DNA from: CAZABG01 sp964460985
Lineage (GTDB): Bacteria > Chlamydiota > Chlamydiia > Chlamydiales > Parachlamydiaceae
Length of the DNA: 15,032 bases
Assembly (NCBI GenBank): GCA_964460985.1
Contig: CAYWQX010000046.1
Coordinates: forward strand, 1-15,032
Direction of reading: 5' to 3'
Below are positions 1 to 6,827 of the stretch, piece by piece; position 1 is the stretch's first letter, and each line of letters opens with the position of its first letter. Under the pieces are notes generated by a model. It was not told the origin of the DNA and did no database searches. It saw only the letters and a program-made list of their open reading frames with translations. The position numbers and the translations under genes were made by a program.

Positions 1-55
1 CGATAGTACCGATGTTGACGTGCGGTTTATTACGGTTGAAGGCTTCTTTTGCCAT
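1..55 (-). CDS. tuf: Elongation factor Tu, N-terminal fragment (cut by window edge)
   Basis: The minus strand from base 55 reads MAKEAFNRNKPHVNIGTI and then leaves the window. This is the N-terminus of EF-Tu, the GTPase that delivers aminoacyl-tRNA to the ribosome; the RNKPHVNIGTI stretch directly precedes the P-loop in the family. Only 18 codons are visible, so completeness cannot be judged. An AGGA about 9 nt before the ATG is a plausible ribosome binding site. The gene lies behind tRNA-Thr and infA on the same strand. I recall the same infA / tRNA-Thr / tuf neighbourhood from Chlamydia, where secE, nusG and ribosomal protein genes follow. Confidence 0.93.
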   Translation of the reverse strand, partial: MAKEAFNRNKPHVNIGTI

Positions 56-114
56 AGGTTTGATTCCTACTTAATTAATGGGTTAAGCCTGAAATTCAGG
101 CGTTTAACTTGGTC

Positions 115-186
115 TGCCCAGAAAAGGAATTGAACCTTCGACCTTTTGCTTACCATGCAAATGCTCTACCACTGAGCTATCTGGGC
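115..186 (-). tRNA. tRNA-Thr (anticodon GGT)
   Basis: The minus strand folds into a full cloverleaf. The acceptor stem GCCCAGA pairs with TCTGGGC, the D stem is GCTC/GAGC, the anticodon stem TTTGC/GCAAA encloses the loop ATGGTAA (anticodon GGT, decoding ACC/ACU), and the T stem GAAGG/CCTTT encloses TTCAATT. The discriminator base is A. The 3' CCA is not encoded, since GACCA follows the discriminator, so it must be added by CCA-adding enzyme. It sits 59 bp before tuf and is probably cotranscribed with it. Confidence 0.96.
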
Positions 187-211
187 AAAACTTTTTTATC
201 TCTATTAGAGT

Positions 212-241
212 ACTTTACGCACCCTTAAAACTCAAGGACAA
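212..241 (-). promoter_or_regulatory. Possible promoter for tRNA-Thr/tuf
   Basis: On the minus strand, TTGTCC (236-241) is followed after 18 nt by TAAAGT (212-217), a fair sigma-70 type pair about 25 nt upstream of the tRNA. An alternative overlapping reading is TTGAGT, 17 nt, TACTCT. Both are only moderate matches, and read-through from infA is equally possible because no terminator is clear between them. Confidence 0.3.
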
Positions 242-283
242 ACTATCATTTGAAGAGGATCGCCCCTAAGAGGGCTGCATTCT

Positions 284-502
284 CTACTTTTGACGGAAAA
301 CAATTCGAGCTTTAGTCAAATCATAGGGCGACATTTCGACCGTGACTGTATCCCCCACCAAAACACGGATGTTTTTCATCCTCATTTTGCCGCAAAGATG
401 AGCCATTACCTCCATGCCATTCTGCAAGCGGACGCGGAACATCATATTCGGAAGTAATTCCGTGACCGATCCATCGAGCTTGAGAGTGTCTTCTTTCGTC
501 AT
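284..502 (-). CDS. infA: Translation initiation factor IF-1
   Basis: The 72-residue product has the usual IF-1 length and consists of a single S1-like OB fold. Recognisable family stretches are GSVTELLPNMMFRVRLQNG near residues 11-29, the AHLCGKMRMKNIRV segment, and LVGDTVTVEMSPYDLTKARI towards the end. IF-1 binds the 30S A site during initiation, together with IF-2 and IF-3. The ATG at 502 is chosen because it gives full family length; no strong Shine-Dalgarno is seen before it. A TTGACA-type promoter lies about 60 bp upstream. Downstream on the same strand are tRNA-Thr and tuf, a translation-machinery cluster typical of Chlamydiae. Confidence 0.96.
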   Translation of the reverse strand: MTKEDTLKLDGSVTELLPNMMFRVRLQNGMEVMAHLCGKMRMKNIRVLVGDTVTVEMSPYDLTKARIVFRQK

Positions 503-535
503 GATATTTTTTGGCGACCTTAAGTTAGTGATAAT

Positions 536-563
536 AAATTAACACGAATTTAGAAAATGTCAA
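536..563 (-). promoter_or_regulatory. Likely infA promoter overlapping the upstream gene's stop codon
   Basis: On the minus strand a perfect -35 hexamer TTGACA (558-563) is followed after 16 nt by TAATTT (536-541). A second -10 option, TATTAT, lies at 531-536 but with a long spacer. The predicted start is 25-35 nt before the infA ATG. The TGA of the DUF1295 gene (560-562) lies inside the -35 box. The -10 element is the weak part of the call. Confidence 0.45.
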
Positions 564-1324
564 GAGAAAAGGCGGGGAAAAAACGGAGGAACCCTCGCCT
601 TATACTTTTTCCACTCTTCCCCCCGGCTTTTTGCAAGGTGCTCATCGGTCATCCTGACTCCCGAAAGACCGATTAAGAGATAGGAGATCAATCCTAGAGA
701 TACAAGGCTAAGGTAGCTGTAGGGGCCCCAAATGGCGGCAGTCGCAAATCCGATCCAAACCACCCATTCAAAAAAATAGTTGGGATGGCGGCTTAAGGCC
801 CAAAGTCCTCGGTCCATCACTCTCCCCTTATTGGCGGGATTGTCTTTAAATTCCTTCAATTGCTTATCCGCTATCCACTCCCCTATCCAGCCGATCGTCA
901 CAATCACAAATCCAATCCCAAGCAAGCCCCAGCTTGGCTCTTTAGCAATAAAGTAAAACGGAAGGGCAACGATCGAGGCCAATACCCCCTGGAGAACAAA
1001 CATCCCTAAGAACTTCAACCCGGTTTTGTCTCCACCCCAGTTATCTCTTATCTTGGTGTAACGGGGATCTTCTACATTTTTGTCAAAACGGGACCACAAG
1101 TGATAGGCAAGCCTTAAACTCCAAGGGTAGATCATCAATGCCAAAATAATTTTTTTACTTAAGCCCGCATCACCGAATAGTAGCGCGACGCTCCCGGCAA
1201 TTACAAAACAAAGGGCCCAGCCTATGTCCACGATTCCTGCATTGGTTTTCTTATAAAAGAAGGCCCAAAGAGAGATCATGAAAAGAAGTATGAGAGAGGT
1301 TCCTGTAATCCACAAAGCAAGCAT
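560..1324 (-). CDS. DUF1295 integral membrane protein (steroid 5-alpha-reductase / isoprenylcysteine methyltransferase-like fold)
   Basis: The product has 254 residues and about six hydrophobic segments (roughly 3-23, 33-51, 58-75, 106-126, 132-150 and 189-221). The C-terminal part carries the DUF1295 hallmarks: IADKQLKEFK (151-160), the block DRGLWALSRHPNYFFEW (171-187) with the RHPNYF signature shared by ICMT-like and sterol-reductase-like membrane enzymes, and a final W-K-K-Y...PPFFPR (238-251). The family is annotated as membrane oxidoreductase or methyltransferase, but the substrate of most bacterial members, including this one, is unknown. The length is normal and the protein looks intact. 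It follows the 206-residue unknown gene by 31 nt and probably shares its transcript. Confidence 0.85.
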   Translation of the reverse strand: MLALWITGTSLILLFMISLWAFFYKKTNAGIVDIGWALCFVIAGSVALLFGDAGLSKKIILALMIYPWSLRLAYHLWSRFDKNVEDPRYTKIRDNWGGDKTGLKFLGMFVLQGVLASIVALPFYFIAKEPSWGLLGIGFVIVTIGWIGEWIADKQLKEFKDNPANKGRVMDRGLWALSRHPNYFFEWVVWIGFATAAIWGPYSYLSLVSLGLISYLLIGLSGVRMTDEHLAKSRGEEWKKYKARVPPFFPRLFS

Positions 1325-1355
1325 AAGTTACTCTTTTATCTAGATTGTTATCTTT

Positions 1356-1976
1356 TTATCTATCTTTAGGCTCGATTGCTAGAGATTTTTTTTCCATTTC
1401 CACTACTTGCTCTTCCTTCTCTTTAAATGGAAATTTAATCGTTTGACCATTGACGATCAGGTTTGCCTCATGATTTTTTAACCATTTTTTTACCACAGAT
1501 CCCGGTATATTGGTGCGGATCAAAGGAATATCTACAACTTCGATGATGACAGGCACATTAAAATCGCCTTCAATCCAATCAAAAGGCTCTCCATTTTCAT
1601 CTCGAAGATGTTTATTAAATGGAGAGTTTAAAGAGTCTGTTCCATCGCCTTTAAAACGGAGGATTTTTTGCGAGGCATCAATCCTAACTTCGTTTTTCGT
1701 TCCACGTGGATTGACAAGAGTGTCGTTAAAAAGCTCAGTGATTCTCCCTTCTCCCGTAAGGGATTCGGACCACATTCTACGAACACCGCCAAAGAAGAGG
1801 GCTGAGCCGAAAGTGAATAAGGTCAGAAAAAAGGCAGCCAAACCCTCCCAGATACGGGTTACAGTTTCGATTCTTTCAGCATATCGGTTGATAGTTCTCC
1901 CCTCTTTTTGGAAAGAACCTTTGTTGATGTATTTCTCATTAAAAAAATAGGTATCTTGCTTTAAGTCTGGTGTCAT
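1356..1976 (-). CDS. Unknown protein with one central membrane hairpin or segment
   Basis: I do not recognise this 206-residue protein. It has a polar N-terminal part of about 44 residues, one hydrophobic stretch (about 45-64, Phe/Leu/Gly-rich and long enough for one membrane crossing), and a soluble remainder with two segments resembling beta strands (about 139-160 and 172-186). It ends in a Lys/Glu-rich tail. There is no cleavable signal peptide. The ATG at 1976 has AGGGG only 1 nt before it, too close for normal Shine-Dalgarno use. A TAAAAT hexamer ends 6 nt before the ATG, so the transcript may start at or near the start codon. It is divergent from sufE and upstream of the DUF1295 gene. 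It may be a chlamydia-lineage membrane protein; no function is implied. Confidence 0.6.
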   Translation of the reverse strand: MTPDLKQDTYFFNEKYINKGSFQKEGRTINRYAERIETVTRIWEGLAAFFLTLFTFGSALFFGGVRRMWSESLTGEGRITELFNDTLVNPRGTKNEVRIDASQKILRFKGDGTDSLNSPFNKHLRDENGEPFDWIEGDFNVPVIIEVVDIPLIRTNIPGSVVKKWLKNHEANLIVNGQTIKFPFKEKEEQVVEMEKKSLAIEPKDR

Positions 1977-2017
1977 ACCCCTATTTTATCAGTTTATAGA
2001 TATCCTTCACATCCTGC

Positions 2018-2046
2018 TTGCCCATCCTCCCTTAAATCCCTATAAT
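2018..2046 (+). promoter_or_regulatory. sufE promoter with very short leader
   Basis: TTGCCC (2018-2023), a 17-nt spacer and a perfect TATAAT (2041-2046) form a good sigma-70 type promoter. The expected transcription start is about 2052-2054, only a few bases before the sufE ATG at 2057. The mRNA would then be nearly leaderless. It lies in the 80-bp divergent region shared with the gene ending at 1356. Confidence 0.55.
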
Positions 2047-2056
2047 TAATGCTATT

Positions 2057-2482
2057 ATGTACGAAAGTTGCTTAAGCAGACAGGAAAGAGTCAAGACACT
2101 TTTTCAAACCTTCAAAACCGACGAAGAAAAATACGCCCATCTTATCGAAATGGGAAGGTCTCTTCCTCTCTATCCTCAAGAGTTCAAAATTCCCTCTCAG
2201 GAGGTCAAAGGCTGCCAAAGCACCATGTATCTCCACTCTGAAATACGTGACGGCAAAGTCTTTTTCCTCGTTGATTCGGACGCGCTTATTTCAAAAGGGC
2301 TCGCCGCGCTTCTGATCGAAGTCTATTCGGGCGAGACCCCCGAAGCTATTTTAAAGTGCACTCCCGATTATCTGGAAAAAATCGGCATCACCGCCAATCT
2401 TACCCCCAATCGCGCGAACGGCCTCTACAGCATCCATTTACGCATGAAACAGGACGCCTTAAAACACCTCTTAAAAAGATAA
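2057..2482 (+). CDS. sufE: SufE-family sulfur acceptor for Fe-S cluster assembly
   Basis: The product has 141 residues, close to the usual SufE length of about 140. SufE takes persulfide sulfur from the cysteine desulfurase SufS, stimulates that enzyme and passes sulfur to the SufBCD scaffold. The key cysteine is Cys53 in VKGCQSTMYL, matching the family's GCQS motif. The N-terminal KYAHLIEMGRSLP and the C-terminal LTPNRANGLYSI segments also fit. The ATG at 2057 has no Shine-Dalgarno, but there is no other in-frame start before Met32, and that would remove family sequence. No other suf gene lies in the window, so the partner genes must be elsewhere. Confidence 0.92.
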   Translation: MYESCLSRQERVKTLFQTFKTDEEKYAHLIEMGRSLPLYPQEFKIPSQEVKGCQSTMYLHSEIRDGKVFFLVDSDALISKGLAALLIEVYSGETPEAILKCTPDYLEKIGITANLTPNRANGLYSIHLRMKQDALKHLLKR

Positions 2483-2571
2483 TTTTGTTAATTTTCAGTA
2501 AAGACAAGAGGGCTCTGGATCCTCTATGAAAGCAGTTTATCTAATCTTTCAATATTTGCTTAACAATTCCT

Positions 2572-2614
2572 TTGCCGAACAGTTTTTCTCCTGTGTTATA
2601 ATTATGTTTAGGAG
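2572..2614 (+). promoter_or_regulatory. Extended -10 promoter and RBS of the 402-residue gene
   Basis: TGTTATAAT (2594-2602) is a perfect extended -10 (TG, one base, TATAAT). A weak TTGCCG lies 19 nt upstream (2572-2577). AGGAG (2610-2614), 5 nt before the ATG at 2620, is the best Shine-Dalgarno in this half of the window and fixes the start. The leader would be only about 10 nt. The strength of both signals suggests the gene is an independent, well-expressed unit. Confidence 0.6.
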
Positions 2615-2619
2615 AAAAA

Positions 2620-3828
2620 ATGGGATCCATTCAACCTAATCAAAGTTCAGAATTTCAGCGAATCTTGGGAGCTATGGCTCCACAAACTTCGTCTTCGGGC
2701 GAATTAAAAGAATCGGATGAAAATATTCAAAAAATTGCACAGGCACGATTAAATAATTTAAAAACCGCTTTTGAAAATAACAAATCTCCCATTAAAGCCG
2801 TTTTAACTCCTATTAGTAAGGCTATCGGAGAGTTGGCCTCCAATGTTGCAAGATTTTTTAGCGGATCAGGAACCTTCTTTGTACAAAATAAAAATCAAAC
2901 TAAACAAAACATTATCCAAAATCTAGAAACAAAAATTAAAAACGAAAAAGATCTTGATAGTCTAAACCGATTGATTCAGCTTAGAAATGAAATCGCCAAT
3001 GAAACTAGAGATGAGATCGCCATTGAAACTAAAGATGAAATCGCCAATAAAACTAAAGTTGATGCGATTTTAACAAAAGTTAAAGAGGCTACGTTCAGTT
3101 CTAATCCTAATGTAGAAAATGCTAAGGTGGCCTCGAAAATTATTGTTCTATCATCTTCTTCATCAGAGATTCCCACCTTATCTCATTTAGTCAGACAAGC
3201 TGTTAAAGCAGTTAAGCCTATCTTTTCGCAAATTGCTTCGTCATTCAAGTCTCTGCCAAACTCTTTTATATCTTTAGGTGACGTCGCAAAGGAATATAAA
3301 GCTTTATTTGGAAAAACTATTAAAGAATTGCCTGATACGGAGCTTTCTAAAAAAGTTGAAAGCTCCTTCAATAAAGGAGTAGATGCTGTACGAACATTTA
3401 CTGATGCCGCAAAAGGTGTCTCTCCTGAAGCTGTAAGTATTCGCGAAGATATTAAAAAACAGGTACGATCACTCAGCAATACCGCGCCTGAAATAAAAGA
3501 GAGAGTCCAAGAAAAACTAGATAAAACTTCGATAGCAGGAACTCCTTCAGAAGTGGCGGAAAGACTTAAAGAAGTTGTCGACTCTCAGTTGCAAGGAGCG
3601 AATATTGTAAACCCTGAAAGGGTTTCTCAACGTGATAGCGCCATCAAAGAACTGCACGCTAAAGTCAATCATTCCGCCCTGCCTGATACAGTAAAAAAAT
3701 CGGTATTTGATGCTTTAGATAGTGTTAAAAACGAAGATGTTTCACCTCAAGGCATTGAAAACTTGGTTAATAACATAGTGGAAAGTTCTGGATACACCAA
3801 TGAATTTAGTTTAGATAATCCTGCCTAG
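2620..3828 (+). CDS. Unknown Ser/Lys-rich helical protein with tandem repeats; candidate secreted effector
   Basis: I do not recognise this 402-residue protein. Its first 40 residues are rich in Ser, Gln and Thr and lack a hydrophobic signal, which resembles type III secretion leaders. A mildly hydrophobic stretch lies at about 65-90. A charged, probably coiled-coil segment (about 92-153) includes three tandem octapeptides related to DEIA-ETK (residues 123-146). The rest is Lys/Ser/Glu-rich and mostly helix-forming, with regularly spaced Val, Ile and Leu. No enzyme motif or true membrane segment is visible. The gene looks more AT-rich than its neighbours. It has its own promoter and RBS, and its stop codon overlaps that of the convergent dehydrogenase gene. 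The coding call is strong; the effector idea is inference only. Confidence 0.75.
   Translation: MGSIQPNQSSEFQRILGAMAPQTSSSGELKESDENIQKIAQARLNNLKTAFENNKSPIKAVLTPISKAIGELASNVARFFSGSGTFFVQNKNQTKQNIIQNLETKIKNEKDLDSLNRLIQLRNEIANETRDEIAIETKDEIANKTKVDAILTKVKEATFSSNPNVENAKVASKIIVLSSSSSEIPTLSHLVRQAVKAVKPIFSQIASSFKSLPNSFISLGDVAKEYKALFGKTIKELPDTELSKKVESSFNKGVDAVRTFTDAAKGVSPEAVSIREDIKKQVRSLSNTAPEIKERVQEKLDKTSIAGTPSEVAERLKEVVDSQLQGANIVNPERVSQRDSAIKELHAKVNHSALPDTVKKSVFDALDSVKNEDVSPQGIENLVNNIVESSGYTNEFSLDNPA
2986..3057 (+). repeat. Three in-frame 24-bp tandem repeats
   Basis: Three consecutive 24-bp units (2986-3009, 3010-3033, 3034-3057) share the core GA(A/G)ATCGCCA(A/T)T(G/A)AAACTA and encode NEIANETR, DEIAIETK and DEIANKTK. 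Unit differences are few, so the expansion looks recent. Because 24 is a multiple of 3, copy-number change would lengthen or shorten the helical region by eight residues without a frameshift. Confidence 0.88.
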
Positions 3829-4580
3829 TAATCCTTCTTAAGGGTATTTTTGAGCATTTTCGTGATCACCCAATTCGGTGTAATTTTTCCGATGAAAACG
3901 AAAAGTTTATAGTGCCAATCGAAGATATCGACCGTTTTTCCGGAGTCAAGCTGCTTCATGATTCTATTCACAGCGTAGTCGAGCGTCATGGTGAAGGGGC
4001 GCTTTTTTTCAGATTGAGTGGGTGAGGCCCGTTTAGAAAAATTCGTTTTAACGACGCCTGGGCAAGCTGCCTGGACCCGGATATGGTTCTCTTTGAGCTC
4101 CTCGCTTAAAGACCATGTGAGAGAGGTCACAAAAGCTTTCGAAGCCACATAGGCTGCAAAGTAGGGAAACGGTTGATAGCCGCCCGCAGAAGAGATATTA
4201 AATATTGTGCCGGGCTTATTGTCTTTTTTGAGCGCTTTGGCAGATTCAATACTAAGTCTAAGAAGCTCTAAGCAATTGACTTTGACGATATCGGTTTGAT
4301 CTTTTGTCGGATAATCAAGGAGGCTTCCGTAGTGGCCAAAACCTGCATTATTGATGAGAAGATCGGGAGCTCTTTCCTGAATAATTTTAACGAGAGGCTC
4401 AGATGATTCCGCTAAATCACAAGGAACCATCGTGACCGGCACTTTTAACGTATTTTGAAGCTCATTTAACTTTTCAACATTTCTGCCGGATAATATAAGA
4501 GCATATCCTCTTTCAGCCAAAGCATAGGCAAGACCTTCCCCGATCCCGGAGGTCGCGCCTGTAATGAGTGCTTCTTTCAT
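3825..4580 (-). CDS. Short-chain dehydrogenase/reductase (classical SDR)
   Basis: The 251-residue product has all landmarks of a classical NAD(P)(H)-dependent SDR: TGATSGIG (7-14) for cofactor binding, NNAG (77-80), Asn104, Ser130/131, and the catalytic pair Tyr144 and Lys148 in YVASK. PG-V-T (174-179) follows as usual. Arg33 (SGRN) after the second strand suggests a preference for NADP(H). The substrate cannot be told from the sequence; the C-terminal hydrophobic/basic segment (about 226-250) resembles that of membrane-associated SDRs such as DltE/YqjQ-type proteins. Its ATG overlaps the TGA of the 7TM-HD gene (ATGA at 4577-4580), so translation is probably coupled. Its TAG shares a CTAG with the convergent gene. 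Confidence 0.92.
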   Translation of the reverse strand: MKEALITGATSGIGEGLAYALAERGYALILSGRNVEKLNELQNTLKVPVTMVPCDLAESSEPLVKIIQERAPDLLINNAGFGHYGSLLDYPTKDQTDIVKVNCLELLRLSIESAKALKKDNKPGTIFNISSAGGYQPFPYFAAYVASKAFVTSLTWSLSEELKENHIRVQAACPGVVKTNFSKRASPTQSEKKRPFTMTLDYAVNRIMKQLDSGKTVDIFDWHYKLFVFIGKITPNWVITKMLKNTLKKDY

Positions 4581-6754
4581 GCTTCAGAACTTAGCAATTC
4601 TTCATCTTTTTGCGAAAGGTTATCCTTCTTAGGGTATTTGACCCTTGAATGGCCGTAGGCAACCAGGGTCTTTATGAGAGTATCTTTTACGATGGCAAGC
4701 TCTTCAAAGGTGAGAAGGCACTCGTCAAACTGACCATCATCCGCCTTCTCGCGGATCAATCGATTGGCGAGCTCAGTCAAACTCTCTTCTGTGATCTTTT
4801 CAAGGGAACGGGAAGCGGCTTCGAGCGTGTCTGCAATCATGATGATCGCCGATTCTTTTGACCTTGGCTTAGGTCCTGCGTATCTGAAATCGGCTTGATT
4901 GATCGCCGACTTATCGCCGCCGACCGCATCTAAAGCTTTGCGATAAAAATAGTAGACGAGAGTCGTTCCATGGTGTTCTTTAATAATATCAACAAATTGC
5001 TCTGGAAGATTGGCTTGGCGAGCCATGGCAACCCCTTCGGGGACGTGAGCGATGATGACTTCTGCCGATTCCTGGGGTGTTAACAGTTGATGGAGGTTCA
5101 TCCCTCCCTGCTGGTTTTCGGTAAAGTATTGAGGAGTCGCCATCTTCCCGATATCATGATAAAGGGTTGCCACTCTGCAAAAAAGACCGTTTGCTCCGAC
5201 CGCAATCGCTGCCGCCTCGGCTAAATTTCCGACCACTACCGAGTGCTGATAGGTACCTGGAGCTTCGATTGTGAGCCTTCTTAGAAGATCGTTATTAGGA
5301 TCCATGTATTCTTGAAGTGTGACATCGGTCATAACCCTGAATGCCGATTCCAGCAGCGGAAGGATGCCCACAACTAAAATAGCGGTCAAAAACATGAAAA
5401 CCGCCGAGACGATCACATCATTGATGATCGCCCCTTTCCAAAAAGTATTATCATAGAGGTGAATAGATAGAATCACCGCGATACAGGCCAAATAGGCTTT
5501 TAAACAAACCTCGAAAATCTCTTTACGCCTTTTTAAAGTATGCGTTGTAAGGACTGCAACCACCGCCGCTGCCAGATTGATAATCATGAAGCCTGATCTA
5601 TCAAAGGTAAGCGTCATCGTAAGGAGGATCGTCAAAAAGCCTGCCGCAAACGTCGCGATCGCAGGATTCATGAGGGCGCAGAGCAAAATGGAGGCGAAAG
5701 GGACAAAAAGAGGATAGCGGACGGTTTCAATTAAATCGTTTTTTGAAGTGAGGAGGACAAATTCGGTCGCTTTGGCTAAGGCAAGCGTCAGGACCACCAC
5801 CGCTACCACCAAAAAAAGCCTGCGGTTCGAATTTAAAATCTGAGGATGATTGATCCGGAAGTAGGCAGCGCAGACAATCGTGAGAAGAATACTCATGATC
5901 AGCGAGCCTAAAATAGTAAACGGATGCCATAAGTTCTTGTTTTCCCCCAGCACCTTTTTCATCGCTTGCAGCATCGCTACATGGCGAGGAGTGACCCTTT
6001 CCCCTTGGTCAATAATACGGCTGCCTGCTCTCACATGATTATATTTCTGGGGAACTAAATTGGCGACTTGCCGCCGGATCGCTTCTTGAGCGGGTATGTC
6101 TTCCTCCACTCTCCACGATTTTTCGTCATAAAAAGCAAAGATGAAAGGTAGCGCATTTTTAAGATCGGGATGCTCCCTTGTGAGCTCTTTCTGAAGATAT
6201 TGCCAGACAGAATAGGGTAGCATAACCTCTTCATCGACTTCAGGAGGGGTGTAGATCGTAGTGTTTGGGACTTGCCCATACACCTCTTTCATCTTGCTCA
6301 AGGTTCTAGGATCGGTGAATTTAACTTCAGAAAGGGCTTTTTCTACGACAGCCGCCCCATTATACATGTTATCAAAAGTACTCGAGCTTACCTGATTTCG
6401 CCAGTCTTGGTTGTAGATTAAAAAGTTCTCAAATTCAATCCGGCTGTCATTCACTTCCTTGTCGGACAGCTTGTAGATTTTTCCGATATCGCGAGTCGCT
6501 TGCTGGCGCATGATGACGGTCGCTTCATCATCGTAAAAATCAAAATCGACCTGAGCTACCACATAGCCTGGAGCTTTGGTATCGACTTCGAAAATTTCTA
6601 CTCGAATATCTCTAAAATGAAGAATGATAAAGAGTGAGGCAATCGTTAAGAGGGCAATAAAAAAACGGACCAGGCGGCTTTTGTCGAAAAATCCTTGTTC
6701 GCGAGAGAACTTGAGTTCGGTATAGTTTAATACTTCTGAAGATCTATCACGCAT
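4577..6754 (-). CDS. 7TM-HD membrane phosphodiesterase, PgpH/YqfF-like
   Basis: The product has 725 residues in the 7TMR-HD layout. A first membrane segment (about 28-47) is followed by a large extracytoplasmic domain (about 48-275), then a cluster of about six further membrane helices (about 277-470) and a cytoplasmic HD domain (about 490-695). The metal ligands are visible: His504 in YQHSVVVGNLAE, His533-Asp534 in HDIGK, His570 in AHVPEG, His594/595 in EHHGTT and Asp642. The characterised family member, Listeria PgpH, degrades c-di-AMP, and Chlamydia is known to make c-di-AMP; that activity is inferred here. An AGGA 8 nt before the ATG supports the start. The gene is the first of a two-gene unit with the SDR and is divergent from galE. 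In many bacteria the family neighbours phoH and ybeY, but neither is here. Confidence 0.9.
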   Translation of the reverse strand: MRDRSSEVLNYTELKFSREQGFFDKSRLVRFFIALLTIASLFIILHFRDIRVEIFEVDTKAPGYVVAQVDFDFYDDEATVIMRQQATRDIGKIYKLSDKEVNDSRIEFENFLIYNQDWRNQVSSSTFDNMYNGAAVVEKALSEVKFTDPRTLSKMKEVYGQVPNTTIYTPPEVDEEVMLPYSVWQYLQKELTREHPDLKNALPFIFAFYDEKSWRVEEDIPAQEAIRRQVANLVPQKYNHVRAGSRIIDQGERVTPRHVAMLQAMKKVLGENKNLWHPFTILGSLIMSILLTIVCAAYFRINHPQILNSNRRLFLVVAVVVLTLALAKATEFVLLTSKNDLIETVRYPLFVPFASILLCALMNPAIATFAAGFLTILLTMTLTFDRSGFMIINLAAAVVAVLTTHTLKRRKEIFEVCLKAYLACIAVILSIHLYDNTFWKGAIINDVIVSAVFMFLTAILVVGILPLLESAFRVMTDVTLQEYMDPNNDLLRRLTIEAPGTYQHSVVVGNLAEAAAIAVGANGLFCRVATLYHDIGKMATPQYFTENQQGGMNLHQLLTPQESAEVIIAHVPEGVAMARQANLPEQFVDIIKEHHGTTLVYYFYRKALDAVGGDKSAINQADFRYAGPKPRSKESAIIMIADTLEAASRSLEKITEESLTELANRLIREKADDGQFDECLLTFEELAIVKDTLIKTLVAYGHSRVKYPKKDNLSQKDEELLSSEA

Positions 6755-6766
6755 TCAAAGTTTCCT

Positions 6767-6796
6767 TTGCCATTCATGCTATCAAAGATTTATTCT
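6767..6796 (+). promoter_or_regulatory. Probable promoter of galE-dnaX-ybaB
   Basis: TTGCCA (6767-6772, 5/6 match) and TATTCT (6791-6796, 4/6) are separated by 18 nt. The predicted start is about 25 nt upstream of the galE ATG. It lies in the 73-bp gap between the divergent 7TM-HD gene and galE. Confidence 0.4.
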
Positions 6797-6827
6797 GTAT
6801 TAAAGAGATCAATTTAAGCAACTTTTC

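Noticed and set aside
261..275. GC-rich inverted repeat after infA as a terminator
   Set aside because: The stem is only 4-5 bp and no T-run follows on the minus strand; read-through to tRNA-Thr and tuf is plausible.
2507..2525. Hairpin after sufE (AGAGG/CCTCT) as a terminator
   Set aside because: Five base pairs with a 9-nt loop and no T-tract downstream; too weak to annotate.
2976..3479. Antisense open frames opposite the 402-residue gene
   Set aside because: They are Ser/Leu-rich mirror images of the repeat and Lys-rich coding sequence, lack RBS signals, and the sense gene has a strong promoter and RBS.
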